Positions 16,877 to 25,957 of a DNA stretch of 64,000 nucleotides are shown piece by piece. The DNA is from Solitalea canadensis DSM 3403. Lineage in GTDB: Bacteria; Bacteroidota; Bacteroidia; Sphingobacteriales; Sphingobacteriaceae. The translations under genes and the position numbers were made by a program. The stretch covers positions 1,996,669 through 2,060,668 of the forward strand of contig NC_017770.1 of NCBI RefSeq assembly GCF_000242635.2. Reading direction: 5' to 3'. The notes beneath the pieces were generated by a model. The model searched no databases. It saw only the letters and a list, made by a program, of their open reading frames with translations, and was not told the DNA's origin. Position 1 is the stretch's first letter, and each line of letters starts with the position of its first letter.

Positions 16877-17615
16877 TTCTTTGATCATTTTGGTAATTAA
16901 TTTCTGTTTTTAAATATCCATTACCTAAAAAATATGGCCCAATATTAGAAAGAACTCCTGCTTTGAATTGATAAAAATTACTACCAGGTCCGTTATATTT
17001 TAGAATTGAATTACTTCCAGCCTCTCCAAATTTATTAGTTAAGCTGTTTATAGTTGACTCGAAAAGAAAGCTTTCAAAAGCCTTTTCTTTAAACAATGAA
17101 TTTTCAAATCCTTTTTCTAAAGTAAATTCACCTCCTGAAGCTAAAATTCCACCTGTTAATGGACTTTTTAGAAAAATAGCGGCTCCCATGCTTGTCCAAT
17201 TAACTTTATAAATATCTCCTTTGTTATAAAACATTTGTATTGAAAAATCTGCGAAGCCACTTCCTGCCGATGTGTAAGTAAATCCAAGACCTCCAGTTGC
17301 GCCAGAGGCATAAGCAGCTAAACCATAAACAGCGATTAAACTACCGGTAGCGGTCGCATCCAGCATTGGTTTTAATTCATTAACTTGACTTGTAAACTCC
17401 CTCCAATTTAAATTACGTTGACTATTTAAATAATCCCAGTGCCCGTTATCACCTAATATTACTTGTCGGGTACCATTAGCAGTAAAATAAGTCGTGCCTG
17501 CCTTCCCGAAGTATTGCCATTCAGAATTAATAGCAAATCGAGTAGACGCATTGACATTAGCATCCCATTTTACTTCATTAGTTCGTATGTTTTTAACCCA
17601 ATCAGTTCCTACCAT
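16860..17615 (-). CDS. Orphan RHS tip, intact but without an RHS core
   Basis: About 251 residues from MVGTDWVKNIRTNEVKWDAN (17615). The open frame extends 46 codons further upstream, but that part does not match any RHS protein. The first ~95 residues match the post-core region of the large RHS protein (LGDNGHW, LNWREFTSQVNELKPMLDAT). The rest is glycine/alanine-rich and hydrophobic (NWTSMGAAIFLKSPLTGG) with a unique end (SNFYQFKAGVLSNIG). No catalytic motif is visible, so if it is a toxin it may be membrane-active. Without core and secretion signal it could act only after recombination onto an RHS gene (inference). Confidence 0.65.
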   Translation of the reverse strand: MVGTDWVKNIRTNEVKWDANVNASTRFAINSEWQYFGKAGTTYFTANGTRQVILGDNGHWDYLNSQRNLNWREFTSQVNELKPMLDATATGSLIAVYGLAAYASGATGGLGFTYTSAGSGFADFSIQMFYNKGDIYKVNWTSMGAAIFLKSPLTGGILASGGEFTLEKGFENSLFKEKAFESFLFESTINSLTNKFGEAGSNSILKYNGPGSNFYQFKAGVLSNIGPYFLGNGYLKTEINYQNDQRNGGNK

Positions 17616-17828
17616 TAGTAGCAATGGTAAATTATGCACCTCGATAACCAAACAATGACTGGCTAAATGCTTTTGGCCGTATAAGACTTCCACTTTATTT
17701 TTACTCCGAGGAGTTAAGCGTAGCGTCTCCTCGGAAAACATCCGTCCGAACACCTATAACAGCGGAGTGCAGTTGAAAGTCTCGTTTAGGCTAAAACTTT
17801 CAACAACATGGGGGCAACGGATGGATTT

Positions 17829-17855
17829 AACAAAGCTACAACGAGTGGCTTTGTT
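17829..17855 (-). terminator. Hairpin after the large RHS gene
   Basis: AACAAAGC (17829-17836) and GCTTTGTT (17848-17855) form an 8-bp stem 8 bp past the RHS stop. On the - strand it is followed only by AAATCC, so it is a weak terminator. A further inverted repeat (GTTGAAAGT with ACTTTCAAC, 17772-17804) follows in the gap before the next tip. Confidence 0.4.
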
Positions 17856-17862
17856 ATACCTA

Positions 17863-20799
17863 TTATTTCATAAAATACTTTTTTTCTATCCATTTTAGAC
17901 TGTCAGGATATGGAATATTGTATCTCTCGAAATTAGAAGGAGTTAATAATAGACCACTATTTTCTGGTTTGTTCTTTTCATATATGACAGAGAACGATTT
18001 ACCTTGAAAATCAGAGTAATTTCTGGATGGTATTTTTGTATAAGGCCCCGCAGCTCCCTTATATATCTTATTTCCTACTCTAAATTCATAATCTAAAGTT
18101 AGCTCGCCTTTGTATGAATTTCCAGAACTAATAATTATAGCTTGACATATTTCTGTTCTATGCCTAAATCGATCTTCATTTTTAACAACCATAGTTATAA
18201 AAGCTCCTATTATTATTGCGATTCCTATTAATTGCAGAATAATAGATCTTTTCTCTTTGGCGGCTTTAAAAGTAGTCTCTGATGGCAGTTCAACTTGGCT
18301 TAACCAATGGTTGCCTAACGCTCCGAAGGCAGCCCCACCAACACTTTCGGCTGCAAATACACTTCCAGATTTGTTTCCAAGAAGTGAGTTATCTAATCCT
18401 TCTGAAAAACTATATTGCATTCCAGAGGCAACCATATTAGCCGTTAGCGGACTTTTAAAAAGTGCCATTGAGCCTACACTTGTCCAATTAACTTTATTTA
18501 TATCGCCTCCATTAAAAAACATTTGAACTCCAAAGTCTGCCGCGCCTGCTCCTAAGGATGAAGCACTTAGTCCTACACCTCCACTTGCCACAGCAGCCAT
18601 GCCGTACGTAGTAACAGTTATACCTGTAGCGGTCGCATCCAGCATTGGTTTTAATTCATTTACCTGGCTTGTAAACTCTCTCCAGTTAAAGTTCCGTTGA
18701 TTATTTATGTAATTCCAATGTCCATTATCTCCCAAAAGTACTTGTTTGGTACCGTTAGCCGTATGATAGGTTGTACCTACAGCGCCCATATATTGCCATT
18801 CAGAATTAGCCGCAAACCTGGTAGACGCATTTATATTAGCATCCCACTTTACTTCGTTGGTTCGGATGTTTTTAATCCAATCATTTCCTACCATTCCATC
18901 CTGATCAAGGAATCTTAATGGGTTATTAAAAACGAATGTATATGGTGAATACTTTCTCATCTTCTCAGCCAGTGGATCAACAACATTCCATCTACCTAAC
19001 ACCGGATTATATTGTCTTGCTCCGTGGTCGTACCATCCAGTTTCAGTTTGTATTTCTTTGCCATTGTAAAGGTACTTATTAGTTGCATTAAATGACTTAC
19101 CCGGCATTTGCATTCCAAAAGCATAATAACTATCTTCCTGTAATACTGCTCCTGCTTCATTGATAGTAACCCTAATGTTGCCTAAATGGTCTTTCAGATC
19201 ATAGTGATAATAATATGGATTGGTTTCTCCGTTCCAGTTAGCCCTGCCTTCTTCGGTAGCGATAAACTTGATTGTTGTGGTGCTGCCAACTGTTTGTAAT
19301 TGTAATCCATCTATATAATCGTCAATGGTTGTTCCAACGGTTTTACGTAGTTTTCTGCCTAAAGCATCGTACAAGTAATTAATTGTCGTTGTTCCCTTTA
19401 CTATTGTTTGCGGCAGGTTCAGGTGATTGTAAATGATATTGATGGTAATACCTGCATTTTTATCGGTCAGCATATTCCCGTTGGCATCATATGAATATTC
19501 TCCAGTCTGCTGGATACTTCCAATTTCATTAAAACCCAATGTCTTATTGGTGGAAGCAGACTTTTCGTCCACACGGTCCAGCTGGTTACTTAGATTTGGA
19601 ACTTTGTACGTATACACGAGCGAGTCAATCAGGTCATTGTTACTCATGCGACTCAGTTTTAGGATGTTTCCCATTAGATCATAGTCATCGATCCGCTCCT
19701 CATAATTGCCTCCCTCCAAACTTTTGGCTTTCAGTAAACGATTTAACTTATCATAACTGAATCCATATTCCATTGTAGGCGCACTGAACCTTGTACCTCT
19801 CCAAACCATATTTGAAATATTACCGTTAAATTGCGGTACAGAACCATTATCGTACTTAAGCTCTAAAGCAAATTTATCTGCTTTATCGGCCGAGGTTGCC
19901 GAAATTTGAGCAGGATCATTAATCTTTTTCAACCAACCTTGACTTGTATATTGATAATCCACTACCTGTGAGTAGGAAACACCTTTGTCAATAGAATGCA
20001 ACTTTTTAGCTGTAAGTTGACCTAGTTCATTGTAAGCATAATCAATCAGGATAACAGGTTGCGCTGTAGCATTTACTGTTCCGTTAATTACCTTATGCAA
20101 TACACGCTTTTTACGATCCATATGATCATACTGGTACCAATATAAAAAGGTTTGAGCATTTATTCCTTTGCCATTCGTATGTACACGCTTAACAACCAAT
20201 GGTTGCCCTGTAAAACTGTACTTAGTATTGATCAAATCCTTACCCCCTATATAGTTTTGCTTGTGTTGTTGGATAAGTCTGCCTTCCTTATCATAATAGT
20301 TCACAGTCCACAAATAATTAGCTGTACCATCCAGTACTTTTATTTTGCTTGCAGTCAGTAAACCATTGGACATGCAGCCTTGAACATTGAGTGTATCGGC
20401 CACGTAATTATAACCAGTGGGTGCTGCGAACGTGTAGTCATCATAATAATTGACCATAAATATCTCCACTGAAGTAGCAGAAGTGTTAGGGTAAGTTCGG
20501 GTGGTATAGCCCAATGTACTGGCATCCCGGTCTTCCCATAATGCTACAGTTTGATTGTTGACACTGGTTTGCACAGCTTGGCGAGTCTGGCCATCATTGT
20601 TTGCCAATCCGGCCATGATCACTCTACCCATTGCATCGTACTTGTTAAAGCTCCATTGCTTCTTTGCCCGTTGAACGGAATCCTGTGTAAAAACTACCTG
20701 ATCCAGCTTATTGTAAATAATGTATTCCCAACCTTTACCTGGCAGTTTCTTTTCTATCACTCGCTGACTAGCAACTTTTTTATGCAAACTACATTTCAC
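17863..20799 (-). CDS. RHS repeat protein, N-terminally truncated, with its tip fused to a membrane partner domain
   Basis: The open reading frame has 978 codons, opening just after an in-frame TAG, with a GTG at 20799. It lacks the signal peptide and N-terminal domain of full-length Bacteroidetes RHS proteins and begins inside the YD-repeat shell (GWEYIIYNKLDQVVFTQDS). Repeats such as YDANGNMLTDKN and YDALGRKLRKTVG follow, then the RHS core (DHLGNIRVTI, then YNGKEIQTETGWYDHGARQY, then NPLRFLDQDG). After DQDG the tip starts (MVGNDWIKNIRTNEVKWDAN) and runs to about residue 840. It passes directly into KEKRSIILQLIGIAIIIGAF and a domain matching the small membrane partners (SVIYEKNKPENSGLLLTPSN, IPYPDSLKWIEKKYF). 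Compared with the orphan tips, about 40 tip residues and the partner's start have been lost. A - strand terminator lies just upstream (20897-20927), so expression is doubtful. Confidence 0.8.
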   Translation of the reverse strand: MKCSLHKKVASQRVIEKKLPGKGWEYIIYNKLDQVVFTQDSVQRAKKQWSFNKYDAMGRVIMAGLANNDGQTRQAVQTSVNNQTVALWEDRDASTLGYTTRTYPNTSATSVEIFMVNYYDDYTFAAPTGYNYVADTLNVQGCMSNGLLTASKIKVLDGTANYLWTVNYYDKEGRLIQQHKQNYIGGKDLINTKYSFTGQPLVVKRVHTNGKGINAQTFLYWYQYDHMDRKKRVLHKVINGTVNATAQPVILIDYAYNELGQLTAKKLHSIDKGVSYSQVVDYQYTSQGWLKKINDPAQISATSADKADKFALELKYDNGSVPQFNGNISNMVWRGTRFSAPTMEYGFSYDKLNRLLKAKSLEGGNYEERIDDYDLMGNILKLSRMSNNDLIDSLVYTYKVPNLSNQLDRVDEKSASTNKTLGFNEIGSIQQTGEYSYDANGNMLTDKNAGITINIIYNHLNLPQTIVKGTTTINYLYDALGRKLRKTVGTTIDDYIDGLQLQTVGSTTTIKFIATEEGRANWNGETNPYYYHYDLKDHLGNIRVTINEAGAVLQEDSYYAFGMQMPGKSFNATNKYLYNGKEIQTETGWYDHGARQYNPVLGRWNVVDPLAEKMRKYSPYTFVFNNPLRFLDQDGMVGNDWIKNIRTNEVKWDANINASTRFAANSEWQYMGAVGTTYHTANGTKQVLLGDNGHWNYINNQRNFNWREFTSQVNELKPMLDATATGITVTTYGMAAVASGGVGLSASSLGAGAADFGVQMFFNGGDINKVNWTSVGSMALFKSPLTANMVASGMQYSFSEGLDNSLLGNKSGSVFAAESVGGAAFGALGNHWLSQVELPSETTFKAAKEKRSIILQLIGIAIIIGAFITMVVKNEDRFRHRTEICQAIIISSGNSYKGELTLDYEFRVGNKIYKGAAGPYTKIPSRNYSDFQGKSFSVIYEKNKPENSGLLLTPSNFERYNIPYPDSLKWIEKKYFMK

Positions 20800-20896
20800 A
20801 TTAACTAATAACTATTCGTATAAATCATTTTAATGTTCAATTTGTATCTTTTTAAAGTGTTTCTGTTTATTCATTATTTCGCAATAAGGAGATATT

Positions 20897-20927
20897 AAAA
20901 AAGCCGCCCTTTTCTTAAAGGCGGCTT
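20897..20927 (-). terminator. Strong - strand terminator upstream of the truncated RHS gene
   Basis: On the - strand AAGCCGCC and GGCGGCTT form an 8-bp GC-rich stem followed by four to six T. The gene it once ended is no longer recognisable upstream. It would block read-through into the RHS frame that begins about 100 bp further on. Confidence 0.8.
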
Positions 20928-21330
20928 AATCCAATCAGCGCTTTCCAAGGAAGTTTTATGACATGGACGGTTTCTACTGAAACAAAGATCACATTACAAG
21001 TACATTTTTTCTATTCGAAAAAACATATTACTACCCAATTTGTATAAAGGTGATATTCTTATGAAAAAGTTTAATTCTTTATTTAATTATTTAGATGCCA
21101 ATTGTCAAGGTTTATCCTAATGACTGGTAAATTCTAATCAACTAAAGCATGAAGACAAAGTTAATGGAGCCAAAAATTGGAGGGGTGATGGAAAAACACA
21201 AAGATTTTTTTAGGAAGTTAGAACTGATAGTCCATAACAAATCAGTAGTAGATTCGGAAAGTTAGATTCAAATCTGCCATATTATACAAATAGAAATTAA
21301 AAGAGAGGAAAACAAATTATTAAAATCTTT

Positions 21331-21364
21331 AATAGTCCGATGTAACTAAATTCTCCGGACTATT
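21331..21364. terminator. Terminator of the Ku/LigD transcript
   Basis: AATAGTCCG (21331-21339) and CGGACTATT (21356-21364) form a perfect 9-bp stem 16 bp beyond the ligD stop. T-rich sequence follows on both strands. The hairpin shares AATAGTCCG and CTCCGGACT with the one at 13691. Confidence 0.75.
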
Positions 21365-21379
21365 TTATTTTAAGAAAGA

Positions 21380-23812
21380 TCACACCTGCAACTTCTTCAT
21401 AATAGCTGCAATATTTACCGTAGAAGAATAAATATCTGCCCAAGGATTTTTTCGTTTGGTTAATAATGACGGAACGTTTTTAATCGTATAATCCTCCATT
21501 TTAAGTTCTTTAGTTACTTCATCCCATGATAATGGCCAGGAAACAGTTGCACCTGGTTTAGGGCGTAAACTATAGGCAGCAGCAATGGTTTGCCCCTTAC
21601 GATTTTGAAGGAAATCGATATACACTTTTTTTTGTCGTTTTTGCGGACTCCGCTCAATACTAGAAATGGATGGAATTAGCTCATGCGCCTTACCTGCCAG
21701 CCATTCTGCAAACAGTTTTACACTGTCATAGTGATACTTAGCACCGGTATATATATAAATATGAATTCCTGTGGAACCTGAAGTTTTCGGGTAGGATGGT
21801 ATTGATAAGGAATCCAAAAGCTCTTTAATTGTTAATGCGACTTCAATAACACTTTCAAAACCAATCTGTTCCGGATCGAGATCCAATACCAAAAAATCAG
21901 GCTTTTCAATTCCAGGATACCTTGATAGCCATGGGTTTATTTCGATGCAACCTAAATTAGCCATGTACAACAATGTTTTTTTGTCATTGCATACTAAATA
22001 ATCAATGTCTTTATCATTACTCTCAGAGTGTATTGAAACAGTTTTTAGCCAATTGTAGGATTTAGTTTCAATGTCTTTCTGAAAGAAGCTTGGCGCATTG
22101 ATGCCATTAGGATGGCGATGTAAACTTAATGGGCGATCTTTAAGATAGGGGAGAATATAATCAGCTATAGTATCATAATAATCAACAACATCACCTTTGG
22201 TAATACCATTATCCGGAAAATAAACCTTGTTTCGATTCGTGATAGTTACTTTATTACCATTAGCCTTAATTTCATAATTATCTTCCGCTGGTTTCATATC
22301 TGTAACAGTTTTGTCTTCTCTTAAAGCTTTAAAAACAGGATGCCTAAGTTTTCCGTCCTCCGTACGCTCCGAGTATTTGACCGTACAAACTAATTCTGGT
22401 TTCAGCCAATGTATTTTAGTATCATTGGTAATTTTTGTTGTGAATGGAGATTTAGTTATTTCATAATCCTTCAGTGTAGCATAAATCTCCTGATCGCGCA
22501 ACTCATCTAAGCCTGTTCCACATTTTCCGGAAAAGGTCAGGTTCCCGTTTTTATTTTCACCCAATAAAAAAGCACCAATAAGACCTTTTTTCCCGCGAGG
22601 TTCAGTATATCCACCAATTATAAACTCATCTTCCTGGTTCACCTTTAGTTTGATCCATTCCTTAGTCCGGTAACCCGGGTGGTAAATGCTATCGGCTTTT
22701 TTAGCCATAATGCCTTCACTGTTGTTCTTCCGGGCCTCTTCTAAAAGCTTATTCCCGTTACCCGATTCATAGGGTGTGAAAATGATATAGGGTGAGTCAA
22801 TCGACTTAACAAGCGCCTCCAAAATCTTTTTACGATCAGTCAAGGGCATTTCAAGCAATGAATGTTCATCAAGTTGCAGCAGGTCAAACACATAATAATG
22901 AACTTTCCCTACGGGATTTTTGCCAAAGAGTTGTAATGCATTAAAACTTGGCTTACCATCATCATTCAACTTTACAACTTCTCCGTCCAAAACGCATGCC
23001 CGGTCGAGTTTTTTTAAGATCTCCGCCACGTTTTCGTATTTTGACGTATAGTCTAATTGATTCCTAGTAAATAATTTACTGTTATGGTAACCATCTGTAA
23101 TGGCAACTATTCTATAGCCATCTAACTTAGGTTCAAATATCCAATCATCACCTTTTACCATATCAGACCCAAGTGTGGCCATCATGGGGGTAATTGGTTT
23201 TATTGTAGTATGGGTTCTAACGGACTTTTTTTTTGTTGCTGTTTGCTCCGAAGTGATGTTCTTTTTATTTTTAATTTTTGCAGCTACAAAGTCTTCGCTG
23301 TCGTAATCCTTATTTACAGCATATTTATCTTTATGCTTTATTAACAACCACGCATTTTCCTCATCCGACTTAATCTTTACGATGGCAAATTCTCCTTTGA
23401 GTCGTTTCCCCATCAGGATAATCTTCAGATTGCCACTTTTAAGTTCTGCGAGTAACCCCTTTTCGGGATCTTTATAGTCTGCAATTGGAATATAATACCC
23501 TTCATCCCAGATGTGTACATTTCCGGCTCCATAATTCCCTTTAGGGATTTCTCCCTCAAAGTCTTTATAATCCAAGGGATGATCTTCTACCATCATGGCC
23601 AATCGCTTATCCTGTGGATTTAAGGAAGGGCCTTTAGGAACAGCCCAACTTTTTAGCACACCCTTCATTTGCAAGCGAAAATCATAATGCAACCGGGAAG
23701 CATGGTGACGCTGTACAACAAAAGCTAATTTTTTGCCCGTAACATCTCCACCCACTGGTTCTTTGGTTTGTGAGAAGTTGCGCTTATCAATATACTCCTT
23801 AAGTTTGGGCAT
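21380..23812 (-). CDS. ligD: Multidomain DNA ligase D
   Basis: This 810-residue enzyme has all three domains for bacterial non-homologous end joining. First is a 3'-phosphoesterase domain (residues ~5-160), with RHHASRLHYDFRLQ and WAVPKGPS. Next is an ATP-dependent ligase (residues ~205-510), with FEPKLDGYR, whose Lys229 is the adenylated residue, and LDGEVV. Last is a primase-polymerase domain (residues ~530-800), with FLVLDLDP metal-binding aspartates and SGSTGIHIYIY. Together with Ku it repairs double-strand breaks without a template. The gene starts 3 bp after ku, so the two form one operon. The domain order PE-Lig-Pol is a common one for this family. Confidence 0.95.
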   Translation of the reverse strand: MPKLKEYIDKRNFSQTKEPVGGDVTGKKLAFVVQRHHASRLHYDFRLQMKGVLKSWAVPKGPSLNPQDKRLAMMVEDHPLDYKDFEGEIPKGNYGAGNVHIWDEGYYIPIADYKDPEKGLLAELKSGNLKIILMGKRLKGEFAIVKIKSDEENAWLLIKHKDKYAVNKDYDSEDFVAAKIKNKKNITSEQTATKKKSVRTHTTIKPITPMMATLGSDMVKGDDWIFEPKLDGYRIVAITDGYHNSKLFTRNQLDYTSKYENVAEILKKLDRACVLDGEVVKLNDDGKPSFNALQLFGKNPVGKVHYYVFDLLQLDEHSLLEMPLTDRKKILEALVKSIDSPYIIFTPYESGNGNKLLEEARKNNSEGIMAKKADSIYHPGYRTKEWIKLKVNQEDEFIIGGYTEPRGKKGLIGAFLLGENKNGNLTFSGKCGTGLDELRDQEIYATLKDYEITKSPFTTKITNDTKIHWLKPELVCTVKYSERTEDGKLRHPVFKALREDKTVTDMKPAEDNYEIKANGNKVTITNRNKVYFPDNGITKGDVVDYYDTIADYILPYLKDRPLSLHRHPNGINAPSFFQKDIETKSYNWLKTVSIHSESNDKDIDYLVCNDKKTLLYMANLGCIEINPWLSRYPGIEKPDFLVLDLDPEQIGFESVIEVALTIKELLDSLSIPSYPKTSGSTGIHIYIYTGAKYHYDSVKLFAEWLAGKAHELIPSISSIERSPQKRQKKVYIDFLQNRKGQTIAAAYSLRPKPGATVSWPLSWDEVTKELKMEDYTIKNVPSLLTKRKNPWADIYSSTVNIAAIMKKLQV

Positions 23813-23815
23813 GAT

Positions 23816-24586
23816 TTACGATACTTTCTTTTTAACAGAAAGACTCTTGATCAGTTGTTGAGTCAGATCATCCGTTTTAGTAGCCTCCACTTTAATTTTA
23901 CGAATACTCGGACGTTTACCGCTTGCTTTGGCTTTAATAATTTTCATTAGCGCAGCAGTATAGGAGTTTTGAAAGCTTTTAATATCAAAAGGAGAGGTGT
24001 ATTCCTTGATAAGCGCCATAGCCATTTCCATTTCCTTTTTACCTAAGTCCGCTTGCTCGAAATTAAGTTCACCTACTGAGCGAATTTCTTCTGGAAACCT
24101 AATCTTTTGAACCGATAATACATCTGCCATTGGTCTTATCAGGCATAAATTCTCGCTCGTCCGCAACACGAAACGACCTAAACCAGCTTTTCCAGTTTTC
24201 TCAAGCGCCTTATAAAGCATCCAATAGGCCTTTATGCCCCCTTTGTCCGGTTCAATATAATAGGAATTTTCGTAGTAAATTGGGTCAACGCTTTTCAGTT
24301 CTACAAAATTTTCAATATCGATCATTTTATTTTTTTCCGGAGCAGCATCTTCAAAATCGGCATCTTCCAGAATCACATAATCGTCTTTGATCATATAACC
24401 CTTCACGATATTGGCCCATTCAACCTCTTTACCACTATGCTCATTTATCCGCTTAAAACGGATAGGAGCGTGGTCTTTACGATCGAGCATATCCAAATCA
24501 AGACTACTTGATTGGGTAGCACTAAAAAGCTTGATAGGAATGTTTACTAATCCAAATCCTATACTTCCTTTCCATATCGCTCTCAT
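23816..24586 (-). CDS. ku: Ku DNA end-binding protein
   Basis: This 256-residue protein begins MRAIWKGSIGFGLVNIPIKL, the characteristic start of bacterial Ku. It continues with the ring-forming core (VEWANIVKGYMIKDDYVILE, then KALEKTGKAGLGRFVLR) and a short lysine-rich C-terminus that in this family contacts LigD and DNA. The length is typical. It is the first gene of the ku-ligD operon, 3 bp ahead of ligD, and sits inside a block of general stress genes, in keeping with repair in non-growing cells. Confidence 0.95.
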   Translation of the reverse strand: MRAIWKGSIGFGLVNIPIKLFSATQSSSLDLDMLDRKDHAPIRFKRINEHSGKEVEWANIVKGYMIKDDYVILEDADFEDAAPEKNKMIDIENFVELKSVDPIYYENSYYIEPDKGGIKAYWMLYKALEKTGKAGLGRFVLRTSENLCLIRPMADVLSVQKIRFPEEIRSVGELNFEQADLGKKEMEMAMALIKEYTSPFDIKSFQNSYTAALMKIIKAKASGKRPSIRKIKVEATKTDDLTQQLIKSLSVKKKVS

Positions 24587-24635
24587 AGTTTATTTGTATT
24601 AACTTTTCAGGAAGGAAAAACTGTTTTTCAACCCT

Positions 24636-24863
24636 TTAAAAGGTTGTTTCATCACTAACATCTTTCATCTTGGATGTGATCGTACTTGTAATATCGTCAA
24701 ATCCGCCTTTAACGTTATTTACAAGATCATTACCAGTTTTTTTTAGCCTTTCAGTCATACGTTTTCTTAGCTCTGATCCTTTTTCAGGGGCAGTGAAAGC
24801 ACCTATTGCAGCTCCTACGGCAAGTCCGGCGAAGAAGGCTGCTACTGTTTTGAAATTATCCAT
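24636..24863 (-). CDS. YtxH-like small stress protein, copy 1
   Basis: A 75-residue protein: one glycine/alanine-rich membrane helix (TVAAFFAGLAVGAAIGAFTA) followed by PEKGSELRKRMTERLKKTGN and an amphipathic helix. This is the YtxH family layout (GxxxGxxxGLLFAPxxGxxxR). These are general stress proteins of unknown function. The gene lies 49 bp upstream of ku on the same strand. A second, shorter-tailed relative is at 27255. Confidence 0.8.
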   Translation of the reverse strand: MDNFKTVAAFFAGLAVGAAIGAFTAPEKGSELRKRMTERLKKTGNDLVNNVKGGFDDITSTITSKMKDVSDETTF

Positions 24864-25036
24864 AGTATTAATTGTTTATTTATTGATAATGAAATAGTTG
24901 TGCCATTTACTAAAGTTAAGCAGAAATCAGTTGGATTGTTTATTCCCGAATAAAAAAACTTTTTTGATTTCTCGAAATGGGGATTAACCTATACGATAGA
25001 CCTTTTTTGGGTATTAAGGGGATATCCTTCCAACAA

Positions 25037-25903
25037 TTACCCATTTACAATTTCTCCACCATTGGGGTGTAAAATTTGACCTGTCATGTACGAGTTTTCA
25101 TCACTAGCGAGAAACAAATAACATGGGGCCACCTCTTCTGGTTCACCGGCCCGTTTTAGCGGTACATCAGAACCAAACTCACTAACTTCTTTTTTCGTGA
25201 AACTTGCCGGAATTAATGGTGTCCAGATAGGGCCGGGAGCAACCCCATTAACCCGAATTTTTCTATCAGCTAAAGCAGCTGAAAGCGACCTAATAAAAGC
25301 AACAATTGCACCTTTTGTAGATGCATAATCTATTAAATGAGCACTCCCTCTATAAGCCGTAACTGATGTTGTACAGATGATTGAAGAGCCTTCTTTCAAA
25401 TAATTGAGCGCTTCCGAGCTCAGATAAAAATGGGAGAATATATTGGTTTTAAAAGTTTCTTCCAGTTGAGATGAAGAAATAAGTTCAGGTTTTTTTTGTG
25501 GATACTGAACCGCAGCATTATTAATCAATACATCTAACCTGCCAAACTTTTTAACTGCTTGCTTGATAGACGATTTACAGAACCTTTCATCAGCTATATT
25601 TCCCTTAATTAACAAGCATTTGACACCGCATTCTTCAACCAGAACTCTTGTTGCTTCAGCATCCGATGTTTCATTAAGATAAGAAATGGCAATGTTAGAT
25701 CCGTGTTTAGCAAATAATACTGCTACTGCACGACCAATACCACTATCACCTCCTGAAATATAAGTTACCTTACCGATTAGCTTTTGCTCCATTTGTGGGC
25801 TTCCCTCAGATTGAGGTTGGGGAATCATTTTCGATTCTATGCCAGGTTGCTTCTTTTGTGCCTGAGGTGGACGCTGAGCCCTTTTAGGATTTGATTTTTG
25901 CAT
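25037..25903 (-). CDS. SDR family oxidoreductase (general stress/YghA-like)
   Basis: A 288-residue classical SDR with a proline/glutamine-rich N-terminal extension of about 40 residues, which is typical of the GSP39/YghA group. YISGGDSGIGRAVAVLFA is the cofactor loop, NNAAVQYP the NNAG motif, Ser of TTSVTAY plus YASTKGA (Tyr-x-x-x-Lys) the catalytic residues, and HPNGGEIVNG the C-terminus. It probably reduces small aldehydes or ketones with NAD(P)H. It lies in the stress block, 54 bp downstream of the DUF2383 gene on the same strand. Confidence 0.9.
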   Translation of the reverse strand: MQKSNPKRAQRPPQAQKKQPGIESKMIPQPQSEGSPQMEQKLIGKVTYISGGDSGIGRAVAVLFAKHGSNIAISYLNETSDAEATRVLVEECGVKCLLIKGNIADERFCKSSIKQAVKKFGRLDVLINNAAVQYPQKKPELISSSQLEETFKTNIFSHFYLSSEALNYLKEGSSIICTTSVTAYRGSAHLIDYASTKGAIVAFIRSLSAALADRKIRVNGVAPGPIWTPLIPASFTKKEVSEFGSDVPLKRAGEPEEVAPCYLFLASDENSYMTGQILHPNGGEIVNG

Positions 25904-25957
25904 AAGTGTTTAGGTAAATTGAAAAGAGATTAATATTTGCCCAATTAACCCCAAACA

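Larger units (their letters stand above)
20815..21379. other. 565-bp stretch without a convincing gene
   Basis: It contains the - strand terminator at 20897-20927 and a hairpin at 21331-21364. A 38-codon frame at 21149-21265 (+), MKTKLMEPKIGGVMEKHKDF onward, has no known relative that I recognise and could be chance. The missing N-terminal half of the RHS gene is not here in any frame, so it was deleted, not merely frameshifted. Confidence 0.5.

Noticed and set aside
13856-20799. RHS tips as nucleases or deaminases
   Set aside because: No HNH, deaminase, ADP-ribosyl or other catalytic motif can be seen in any tip; they are Gly/Ala-rich and hydrophobic.
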